59,655 nucleotides of DNA from Gonium pectorale (lineage: Eukaryota; Chlorophyta; Chlorophyceae; Chlamydomonadales; Volvocaceae), in assembly GCA_001584585.1 (NCBI GenBank), contig LSYV01000015.1:523871-583525 (forward strand), in the 5' to 3' direction. This document shows, piece by piece, positions 11,445-21,412 of this stretch. The position numbers and the translations under genes were made by a program. Each line of letters starts with the position of its first letter. Position 1 is the stretch's first letter. The notes beneath the pieces were generated by a model. The model searched no databases. It was not told where the DNA came from and saw only the letters and a list, made by a program, of their open reading frames with translations.

Positions 11445-13968
11445 CTATAGGTCCACTAACAGGCCCTCAACCCAGTCCATATCGATTGCCCCGGTCTCCG
11501 ACACAACGCACAATGGGGCATCTGCCGGATAGCACGGCCGCCCCGGGCCCTCCTCCAACCTCTGCCCCTCCGAAGGCACGCATAGCGCCCCCGGCAACGC
11601 GACGGCCCAGTTCCCCGAAGGAAATTGGTCGGTAAGCCGCATGAGGGTGTGTGTTGGGGGCCCTTGTTGCTGCGGCAACATCCCGGCTGCTGCAGAGGCT
11701 GTGGCTGGGACTTCGGGCCAGAATGATGCCGCGGACAGTAACGTCGCGGGCGCAGGGCAGGGTGACGCCATGCCTGATGCGCTCGACGCCGCCGGCAGGG
11801 GTGGCCTCCCTGCGCCGGCCAGGGAGGCGCTCTCCTCGCCAGCATGGCGCACGCTGCTGCACGGCTCATGCGGGGCCGGGACGGCATGCCACCCAGCTGG
11901 GAGTTCGGCTGGGCACGGCGGCTGCAAGTCCGAAGCCGGATCCACGTCAGACCAGGCAAGCTGATCGAAATCCGGCGGGCATGATGGTGTGGAGGCAACT
12001 CTGCTGGGCGGAGCGGCGCCTGCCTGGGCAAGCCCCTGTGACTCGCGGACAGGCGCCTCCGCCCCATGACCTTGCCATTTCTGCCGGGCGCGCAGTCGCC
12101 GGTAGACGTCGTCGCAGTCAGCGCCAGTGGGGTCAAACGAGCTCCGGCGCTTGCCGCACCGCGCCAATATCAACAAGTCGGCGGCAGGGTCGACAGCAGA
12201 GGCCGTAGGGCACCGGTCGCTGCCCCGGCCGCTGCCCCGGCCGTTGCCCCCGTCTGCCCACAGGCTGCATCCGCCGGCCGCATCCGGGCGGCTAATGGCG
12301 CTGCAAGTGAGCGGCATCGTCGGAGTACCCATGCAGCCTTCAACTGGAAAGGGAGCCACCCAATTCACCAGTGAGCTTGTTGCCGATGGCAGCTGCCCGC
12401 CTGCCATGTAGTGGGCTTGGGGAATGGCCACCGTGTCCGTGCTGCCATTAAAGCTTTTGCCACCTGCGTCGGCGGAGCTCAAACCCAGATGACCGTTAGC
12501 TCTGCTACAGTCGACTCCGGTGTGCCCAACCTGCTCGACGGGCGCGCAAGGAGGCCTGCAGCCGCCTCCTGCGGCGGCCGGAGCTGCGGCAGCAGCTGCC
12601 CCTTGGGCGCGCCGTGCACCTCGCACGCTGGGGCCGCGGGCGTGTCGGACGGGTATAAGGATGGCGGAGTAGGCGACAAGCGACGCCGCCGGGAGGTGCT
12701 GGCCTGCGGCCGTCGAGGGCAGGGTGTCGGTGGCGCCCCCAGGGCTGGCATCGCCCACGCTGCTGCAGCACAGTTGGCCCTCGGGTTTGGATACCAATTG
12801 GCTCCGCATATCCCATGGCGCTGTCCCGACGCAGCGGGTCGCTGCTTTTGTGACATCGGCCGCCGCCGCCAGCGTCTCAGCTCCGGGTTGGAGGCTGGGA
12901 TGCGAGCCCGGAGAGTCCTGGGGCCAGAGGCAGGGAACAGCACAGCGTTTGCCTGGTGTTTATTCATTCAATACGTTCAAGAGTTCCGCGCGCACGGTAT
13001 CGTGCGGGCATACTCACCCGTGGCCGCTCCTCCTGCCCCTTAGTCGGCTCCTGCTGGGCCTGCAGCGCCAGCGTGCAGATATGTTCCGCCGCTGGAGAGC
13101 CTAGTCGACTTGCGCCAGCGCCGTGGGTCTCCGCCTCCATGTCCGGCTCTGCATGCGGCGCCGGCGCTCGCTCCAGCTTCGCTGTCTGTGAAGCGCTGAG
13201 CTTGTAGCTCTCCGACCGCTTGCCTGGCTTCTTGGCACCCGTCTGCTTCAGCTTGCGGCGATACTCCGAAAAATACTGTCTGTTGCAGAGAAGGAGCACA
13301 GCAGTTAAGGTCCAAATGAGTATGAGGTCCTCGGAAGGGCCAGCGTTTGACAGCTCTACTGTGCAACATCGCCGTGTGCGGCGTGACAGGGTTGTGACTG
13401 AAAACAGACCATCGGACCATGTGAGGTGCCCCACTCCTGCCCGCCTTTGTATGGGGTTGTATTCATTAAGTATGGAAGTGAGTGTGGCGATGGAATCGGA
13501 TACCTGTTTTTCTCGGGGTCCCGCCGCCCCTTCGAGTGCTGCACGATATCCTCAATACTCAGCTCCGGCCGCCAGTGTGGATTCTCTGCCCGCCAACTAT
13601 AAATGTAGCAAGGAACGTGGGTGCAGCGTTTGTTTGCGAAGGCTCCGGCATCATACAGACCCGCGAGATAGAGTTGGCAAGGGGGCGGTTTGGGCGGTTA
13701 CCGTAGCCGCCGAACCAAAAAGGCTTGCTTTTCGTAAGTATTCCAAGCGTCGTTGGTTATAACTTGCGACTCATGCGCACTGTAACGCCTCTTGTTTCTC
13801 GTCTGAAAGTCCGCCCCCGCATGCCCGCGGTTACCTTTCAATGTCAACCTTGCTGGGCCTCCGGCCGTTATCAACGAAGAAGTTGCTCCACCACGAGTTA
13901 AATGGACCAAAAAAGTTCATCGGGCGCCTCTCTCGCTGCCCATCGCTTCCCATGACTTCCAACCAAAC
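11445..13968 (-). CDS. VARL-like (RegA/RLS-type) putative transcription regulator, paralogue A
   Basis: Five exons join with matching phases: 13968-13835, 13797-13702, 13596-13504, 13279-13018 and 12917-11445 (491 codons including the stop). The first visible exon carries FNSWWSNFF followed by GRRPS. The second has a DAWNTYE-x-QA helix ending in RRLR. The third starts with W at its 5' edge and reads W-RAENPHWRP then SKGRRDPEKN. The fourth reads QYFSEYRRKLKQ and continues Lys/Arg-rich. The last exon is Ala/Pro/Gly-rich and ends DMDWVEGLLVDL, a possible short activation-type segment. From memory, this layout (W-rich and YF-x-EYR core, then a huge disordered tail) matches the VARL proteins of volvocine algae, proposed to bind DNA through a SAND-like fold. 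The start codon and any earlier exons were not found. The paralogue at 16-19 kb is on the same strand. Confidence 0.55.
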
Positions 13969-16035
13969 CTTGAAGCGCTTCGTCAGTAAAGATATCAAGA
14001 AAATTTCCGAAACAGGAAGGCCTCTTGTATGCTCTCTCTTGTATCAGTTGCAGGATTGTGAGGCCAGTGGCCGGAGTGCATTAGTGTACTTTAACATTGT
14101 TCGACAGCAGCACTTGGCAGCAAGGTATCTGGCGGTAACTGATCAGGAAAGAGGGGACGCGCACGTGTGTTGAAAGGCTTGTGACATCACCAGAGGCACA
14201 GAGATTTCGCATAAGAAGACAAGTGGCCCTGTACGTGAGGGAATCTCGGTGTCTCTGCATTTCCCGCCCCAGCACGACAAGGTACGGAAGCGTGCCTGTC
14301 TGACTGTAAGCCCTTGACCCTGTATTTGAACGCCTAATGCAACAACATTGCAGCAAGGTGTCATGCGTCAGGTCACGTGACGCTTGGCTGTTTCATAGCT
14401 AGATGTCCAAACTTTTGTGTCTTATTTTCTATCATCATTATCATGGTGCCGCGTCGACTCTTCATGTAATGTGAATTAGAACATAACCTGTGGGGAGCGC
14501 ATGGGGCGTCGCAGCGTGCAGTATGTCGCGCATCTAGATAATTGCAGTTATGTTTATGGCTTTAATTACACGTCAGAGGGAGCTGGTACTCGCGCGCTTC
14601 CATGGCCAGGCCGCGTAGCCTGGTTAGCAAGGCCATGGTTACACTGCGAGACGAATACAATAGGTGTGCGGCGGTAAGGTGCATGTGGCAGGAGCGATGG
14701 GTGCTGGAGAAATGACCAGACAAGGACCCGAAGGGGCGGCCGTTAGAACTGGGGAACTGTTGGTACACAGGTGATTGCATTCTTATGGCTTCACAGCCTC
14801 AGCCACTTGCCCCGGCCGTTTGCTCAAGTGTGTGCAAACTGATGCCAGGATCTGCATTCCCGCCGCTGCGGACGATGCTGAAGGGAGTTAGCCGGACAGA
14901 AAGGCCTTAGCTATCATGCCCGACTTCCGCGTCAGGTGGGAACACGGCACTGGTGCTGGTGATGCAGACTACACGATCTTTTTACCTACTCACTGCCGCT
15001 TAACAAAAATGCAAACCGAATGCCAGGCAAAAGGCGTCCCAAAGACCTAGTGCTGCCAGGCTCATCATTGACGTCCAGGTTTACATTTGAAGGGCAAAAG
15101 TTCATGGTACCGGGAGCTGAAGGACGCACAACAACCATAACCGGGCTTGCAGCGCACCAGTAACTCGCATGGCGCCTTCGGCAACTGAACGCGCATGCGT
15201 CTTAAGCAATCCATGGTCCAGCCCTATCCCTCGTCCAGTTCAAGTGCCTAACCATCGCAGCTCGCACCGTACACCTACCACTGACGCGTTCTGTCGAACA
15301 CACAGACAGGTCTCTGGGCCACATATCACTCCTCAGGACCGGTCGCGTTCGGTGCGCCCAAATCGATCAATACGATAGCATGCGTAACACTCGCGGCAAT
15401 GCAGGTTCGCCTTGCGGCACTCTTCCGACCTTGACACACTCACAATGCTCTGATACGTGCGGAGTCCTGAGGAAGGTTGCTGCACGGGGGCCGCCGGGCG
15501 TTGTATGATCAGTATGCGACCAGGTAGTCAGTCATTTCTCTCAGACGGTAAATCTACGCACACTGCACATGCACTGCCCGTCGCGGCAGGACATTAGGGG
15601 GAGCAAGAGGCTGCTGAGCTTATGCAAAGATGATACGGGCAGCCCTGGACGAAACTGGTCCGCAAACATAGGACGCGGCAAGTCGTCACCACTGTCTTTC
15701 TATTGGCCATTCACGAGATCAGGTCGGCAGTCTCACGTCATGCAAACAATTGCAGACACGCGGCTGCAGCGTCCTGCCCTGCGCATTCCTAGCAAACAAC
15801 CCCTTCCATGGGGAAGCCGTACGGCAATGATGTGGCATTGCAAAGAACAGACAAAGAACACATGCATTTACCACGAAAACACACAGGGCCAGCACAGCAA
15901 GGATTTCCCCGCACTCAGGTTCGTAATCACAATGCACATGGCGCCGGTCACTGCCGCGGCAAGGTCACGCTCTACAGCAGATACTGCCATGCACAAAACT
16001 ATCACCACACCACAATCATCACCACAAGACCATGC
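13969..16035. other. Intergenic region between the two VARL-like paralogues
   Basis: It should hold the 5' exon(s) and promoter of paralogue A and the 3' UTR of paralogue B. Composition is clearly less GC-rich than in the flanking large exons. No conserved protein block was found on either strand. A minus-strand TGTAA (TTACA at 15081-15085) lies about 950 nt beyond the paralogue B stop and could be its poly(A) signal. Confidence 0.4.
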
Positions 16036-19030
16036 TCAAACGAAAAACGCGCTCTCCGGGTCGGAGCACGCCACAAAGCACTCCCACGCGACGGCGAGGT
16101 CGTGATCAAATGTGTCGCGCCCAGCCGGCCCGGAGCAGGCACCATCATCACCGAGGCTGCATGCGTCGTCGCTGCCGCCCGCCCGCTCATAGCCGCTATC
16201 GCCGAGGTGCACCGGCAAGGGCGGCGCGCAGGGCGCCAGCTGCTGCTCGCCGGTAAGCCTATCGTGGCTGGCTGCCGGCGCTGGCATCAGGAAAGGCGAT
16301 GCGCGAGCCTTAGGCATCGGCCCCGCCATGCTACAGAAGCTGCCTGCCGTGGCCATGCTCAGCGGACGCTCTCCCCATGGGCAGAACGCCTGCGCGGCGT
16401 CCCGGGGCGCAGGAGGCGCCGGGCGCTCCGACGGGAACCGCAGACCGCACCAGTCCATGTCATGTGCCGGGGATGAGTATGCAAGGCCCGGCACGTCCTG
16501 GGAAGACTTCCTGCTTCCTTGCGCCTGGCAGTCTGATGACACGCTGCTACACGCGCAGCCCTCCTCGGCGCCAGTGTCGGAACAATGCCGGGCGCCGGGC
16601 GGCATTGGAGGGCAGGGCGCGCCAAGGATACCGGGCTCACCGCTGCGAAACGGCCGGTTGAGCCAGGCCTCGCCGCACTGCTCCACTGGGCTCGGGTGGC
16701 TGAAGTGCGGGCTGCAGGGCGGTCCGGCGGCCGCGGCCGGGGCGGGCGGCCATTGCGCAGCAGATGAGGACAGGCGGCCGGCGGGGAGGACGGTATGACT
16801 GCTGCAGTCGGTGGGCGGAGTGGCGCAGTCGGCGTGCGAGGGCTGGCACGAACCGGGGCACGCGGCCAACGAGGAACAGGCAAGGAACGGAGGCTGCTGC
16901 TGCTGCATGTAGCCGAAGGGTAACGGAGGCAGGGGATGCAGGGCCGTGGGCTGCGGCACGTGAGCGCCAGCGATGTAGGCGGTTTCGCTGGGGCCGAAAG
17001 CGTTGTAAGGGTGAGGATGCTCCTGCCTCACCCCCGTAGCGTCCAGGAGGGTCGCGCGGTGCGCCGCCGCCCAGACTGGACAGAACGGGCTCAGCGGCGG
17101 CAGGGACGCCACTGACCGTCCGCGGGGCAGCAGCTGCCGCGGAGTCCGGCGGACGCGCACGGTGCGTATGAGTTGACACTGCGCCGGGGGCGCGTTCACG
17201 AAGCGGCCGAGCGGCACCGAGGCAGGGAAACTTCCCGACTGTGGCGGAGCGAGCAGGCTAGGGCACGAGAGCGCTGCTGTGGTTACATCCAGCGAACCGC
17301 TGCAGGCCCGCCACGGCAACAGACCCTGCACGGCCTGCTGTTGATGCAGCAGCGGTACGGCGGCGGTTTTGGGGTCCCAGGCTGCGAAACCAGCCGCCAC
17401 AAAAGAGTCATCTTCGCCCTCCGCCGTCGTGCAGAGCTCAGGGCCAAACGCTGGGCAAGGCGAGGCTGGATGCGAGCCACCCGAGCATGGATGAGTATCG
17501 GCTGTGGCGGTAGTGCCAGGGAGCTCAGGGCTTGGCGCGAGCGGCTCGTTCGTCATCGAGCAGTCCGGGACACACCCAGAAGCGGCACCGGCAGCACCAC
17601 AAGCCGCGATGGCGGCGTCGGGGCCCGGTATGGAGCGGTGGCGCCTTCGCCGGGCGGGCCCTTCCTCTTCCTGGTCAAGCTCGTCGCTGGAATGGCCGAA
17701 GCTGGCCTCGGCGTCGCATTCCATGGCCTCTAGCTCATTCTCTTCTTCCTCGTCCGTGCTGTCCGCGTGCGCCTGACCGCTGGCGCGCCGGTTGCCGCAC
17801 CGCGGGCGGCGCTGCCCTGACTCGGCTCCCGCGGTAAGCGGCTGGCCTCCCTGAGCACCGACAGGAGCGAGTGGCGCATGGGGGGCGCAAACTGGTCAGG
17901 GACGCGATCCTGGCAAAGCGTGGTAACAGATGCAGAAGTACAAACAAGCGGCCGATCCAGCCGAAGGCAGGTTCAGAGACCACCGCCAAGCACGCAAAAT
18001 AAGCAGATACAGCAATCGTCGCAGCCTCGGGGCCTCGGGGCTCACAATTGCGTCTACACTACTGCCGCTGTGTGGCCCAAGACCGGCTGCTGCTTGGGGC
18101 ACTACCGTCCACACAAGGGCCCGACAATACAGGCCATCTGAGCTCACCTGCTGCTTCCGCTTCTTGCGGTACTGCGTGTCATTAGCGTGGTGCGGCACCA
18201 TGCAACGAGGGAGGGGCGCAAGCGATTCAAACAGAATGTACAGGTCGATAAGGTTAGGCATTACTGGCGGAAACGCGTGCGGGAAATCAACCGTATGTAT
18301 CGTCCTCCCTGCGCTTTCCCCCGAGGCCCGCTCACGCGTGGGCCACAACATCGACCCCCACCTGATGCAGGTCAGAAGGGGCAAACGGCACGTGGTTTCG
18401 GCACCCCGCCGCTCACCTCGCGAAAGTACTCTTTTAGACCATCAATTGGCCGCAAGCCCTTGCTCTGTCGCAGCACGGCCTTGAGGCTGGGCACCTGGCC
18501 CGCGGGCCACGATGCGTCTGCATTCTGGTGGTACCAGCTGGGGTGGCCGGGCGCAGAGCAGCAGCGGGGAGGAGGCAGAGGGGGCGCACAAGGGTTAAGA
18601 AGGATGCTACAACAGGTGCACGAACAGGGGTAGGAAGCAGCGGGCTATTGAGGAGCTGGCGGTGGGACAGCAGGGCAGGATACTGCGCACGTGGGGCGGT
18701 TCCAATCGACAGTTGTCAGTCGACGGTCGGGCATGGCAACTACCGCACCGCAGCACGATCGAACTGCGCTTATCGAATGCCTGTCTGTGCGCGCGAAGAA
18801 GCTGGTTCGATCATCATATTGCAGTTGCGCGTCTATTACTCTACCGATGCACAAACCCGCCCACGTCATCCCCAAGCCCACTATGCATGACATATAGTTT
18901 GTGCCACAGCCCTCAGTCCGTCGTTGCCGCTGCCTGGCTTACTCGACAACTTCGTTAACCGATGGCCGCGCCTGGCCGAGAGCCGCATATCTGGTGCGCC
19001 ACCAGCTGCTAAATACTGCCCAGTAGCCAG
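16036..19030 (-). CDS. VARL-like (RegA/RLS-type) putative transcription regulator, paralogue B
   Basis: Supported exons are 19030-18943, 18537-18417, 18171-18148 (24 nt) and 17850-16036 (605 codons including stop). The first has FSSWWRTRY followed by G-x-ARPS and ends in phase 2, like its counterpart in paralogue A. The second begins one base before a TGG codon, exactly as in A, and reads W-YHQN-x-D-x-SW, then SLKAVLRQSKGLRP, then EYFRE. The microexon encodes only YRKKRKQQ, completing the same YF-x-EYR-x-K basic block. The last exon starts in an acidic run (TDEEEENELE) and is then Pro/Ala/Ser/Cys-rich, ending ESAFFV. The exon equivalent to A's RYS..RRLR block was not found in the 0.4 kb between 18537 and 18943, and a direct splice keeps frame. 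5' exons are unresolved. A DNA-binding regulatory role is inferred from the basic core only. Confidence 0.52.
18148..18171 (-). other. 24-nt microexon encoding a basic octapeptide
   Basis: On the minus strand ATGACACGCAG precedes, and GTGAGCTC follows, exactly eight codons (YRKKRKQQ). Both neighbours are in phase 0: exon 18417-18537 ends CGC GAG at a GTGAGC donor, and the acceptor at 17850 continues phase 0. The peptide lines up with YRRKLKQ inside a much longer exon of paralogue A, so the microexon is supported by homology as well as by splice signals. Confidence 0.6.
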
Positions 19031-20901
19031 CTGGACGCCGAGAAAGCGCAGGTTTACTCTGGGGACTGCCATGCCCAAGGCGCCAATCGGAGCTGGCCGG
19101 ACGGGTTTGTGTCATTTTTCTCTTGGTCGATAGGTCCATGCCTTGAGCGTCTGATCTCGGTCTGAAGAGCTGAGGGCAAGCAACGCGGTGTCGACTCGGC
19201 GTCGCCCCAGCTCCAGCGGTAGCTGACAACGGCTTCGGATTTCGAAGTGATAAGGCACCAAGTAAAAGAGCTCGGGCTGAAGAAAAAGAGCCAAGGCCAG
19301 GCTACTGCTTGTCGAACTAAACTGTCTTAAACTAGTCTAGTTGTGACTAGGCATAGGAACGTGGACCTCTCCTAGTTGGGTTATTGTGCATATGGGGACC
19401 GACGTTCGGCAGCCATGCAACTCGAATGCAAAAGCAAAAGTGCGACAACGCTGTACGTACGTAGTCCGACAACGAAAGCGAGGCCCCGCGTCCGTCGGCG
19501 AGCTGGCTTTAATTTTCGGATTGCATGCAGCTACGCTGCTTAGTTGCAGATTCGGCGTGATTGGCGTGGCCTGTCGCTCACACTTACTCGACCCGCCCAC
19601 CACCGAGTTCGACCCTCGAACAACGAGGCTTTCGACCCATACCGGAATATGCACACCCATAATTGTATAGGACCAACATGCTGCTTATTTGCTTGCTCAC
19701 CTGTGCCGGCAATAGCCCCCTACATGCAAATGTTGTGACGACCTTCAAGAACCATATAACTGCCCGTGCATGACACGTCCCTAACCTAAGATTATTTGCC
19801 TGTAGGCCGCGCGTGCAACCGTGTGCTACCGGTGCATTTGCACGGCGGAGGCAATGCCGAAGGATGATCGGCCCGGGGGGGGGGGGGGGGGGCGCAATCC
19901 TAAATGGCAATAGCAAAGTCCGTGCATAGCGCTGAGCGAGGAAGGGGACCTAGCTCGGGGGCAGCTGCCATCCGCCTTCACAAACCCGTCCCCCAGCCCC
20001 CCAAAACAGAGAAGTGAGAACGCTTCGTATGGCCTTTGTATCTTTCTCGGCGCCCCGCTTCAATTGTCCACCGGCTGCCCAACACCGTACGGTAACCCCG
20101 CCCATGCCTCTCACCGGACAGCTTCCCTGTTTGTGTTTCTGCTTTTGATGTTTTGCATGTAACATCACCCCGGAACACATGATGTATTGCTGTTGATTGG
20201 GGCAAGCATAATGCATCAGCCAGCACACATCCCGATTAGTGTGGCAGGCGGTCGACGCGGTCCCTTGCAGTCAGGGCTGTTCGGTTGGGAATACTCGGGT
20301 TCTACCGTGCTGCAGGTCACCCATCGCCGCTCGCAGCCCGCTCGAGGCAGCCATGCGCGGGGTCTGCGAGCGTTGGGGGAGGGGAAGCAGCCGTGCTTCT
20401 ACCCCAGAATATCCAACGACCTTAGAACCGGGCGAAACAGGTGTTCGGTGTTATCATGGTCAGGGGTGACTTTCTTTGGAGAGCCCCTCCGGGACCCTTA
20501 GACCGAATCTTCCAAAGCACGCAAGCCCTGCCCCGCCTGCACATGACTGGCACGTATGAAATCCAAGGGACAACGCCGGCAAACTTATACTACCGTATGT
20601 AGTCCTTCTTGATGAGGACTGTCGTGTACTTGCGCGCTACCCATATTACAGAGGCTCAAGCCCGCAACATCGCCTCGCACGCTAACTCAATTTTACTGTC
20701 CAACTTGTGACGTTTCATTTTTGACACCTTAAAAATGAGGTTTCGGGGCGCCTAAGTGGGCCCTATGCTAAGCCGTCGTCCAGGCTCGCAGTTAGGCGGT
20801 TCCCGCAGGCTCTTCGTGGTGGCGCCTGTAGGGTGAGGCGTTTTCGTAGGCTGGCAGCGCTCACGCCGTGGTTTGCAGTTTTCGGAAGGCGTTGTCCCTA
20901 G
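19031..20901. other. Intergenic region upstream of paralogue B
   Basis: No supported exon. It should hold the promoter and first exon(s) of paralogue B. It includes an 18-base G run at 19875-19892 and AT-richer stretches near 19.3-19.8 and 20.5-20.75 kb. Part of the right side (20.75-20.9 kb) may belong to the decayed retroelement that follows, but I see no terminal repeat. Confidence 0.4.
19875..19892 (+). repeat. Homopolymer run of 18 G
   Basis: Eighteen consecutive G residues follow GGCCC and precede CGCAATCC. Such runs are unstable, are often mis-counted in sequencing, and can form G-quadruplexes. There is no coding context. Confidence 0.85.
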
Positions 20902-20928
20902 GAGCAGGGGCAGGCAGGCCGCTCCCGT

Positions 20929-21412
20929 AGTTCTCTTTGGCGTGCAGACCGCCTGAGCCGGCAGCTGGACAGGGCGCGCGACCAGAACTTGCGGCTGAAG
21001 CCCCAGGTCTTCCGCCGGCTCACCAGGCTGGCGGGCTTCCAGCCGGCGGTGGACTGTTGCTGCGATGCCCGTGGCCTGAACGCGCAGCGAGGCTGCAGCC
21101 GCTTCTTCAGCGCCAGCAACTCCGTCCTGGGCAGAGCGGACCAGCTGGCCGGGCACGCGCTGTGGGCCTATCCGCCCCGGCGAAGTGCTGGCGGAAATCG
21201 TGGCAGCACTGCAGCTGGACGGCCAGACCCGAGCGCTGGTGCTGGTCCCGGACTGGCGGGACCGGCCATGGTTCCCGGCGTTCATCCGCCGGCCCGCGGC
21301 GCCGTTCCGCGTGTGCAGCGTGCTACAGCGGGGTCAGCGGCACTGCCTGTTGCCGTGGGGCGCGGAGGCGGGCGCGTGCGAGTACGACATGCTCGTGTTG
21401 CGCCTTCCCTGA
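20929..21412 (+). pseudogene. DIRS-like RNase H C-terminal region, frameshifted
   Basis: The first frame runs from about 20929 to about 21175 and encodes ADRLSRQLD, FRRLTRLAGFQPAVDCCCD and GHALWAYPP. The match then continues one base out of register with GEVLAEIV, LVLVPDWRDRPWFPAF and ends MLVLRLP at TGA 21410-21412. Both halves belong to the same conserved block, so a single-base insertion around 21170-21180 (GCCCCGG run) separates them. The catalytic reverse transcriptase portion is absent. The second frame is the same one used by the PHD-recombinase region downstream. Confidence 0.65.

Noticed and set aside
13835..14010. Alternative minus-strand frame reading FGNFLDIF...GKRWAAREAPDELFW over the first exon of paralogue A
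   Set aside because: It looks protein-like, but it ends in a stop and has no partner. The chosen frame shares the F-x-SWW..RPS block and the exit phase with paralogue B.
16036..17733. Long plus-strand open frames opposite the large exon of paralogue B (for example 17173-17733)
   Set aside because: They are Arg/Ala/Pro-rich antisense shadows of a real GC-rich exon, with no motif or splice context.
20752..21285. Minus-strand open frame opposite the retroelement
   Set aside because: Antisense shadow of the RNase H region, which carries the recognisable motifs on the plus strand.
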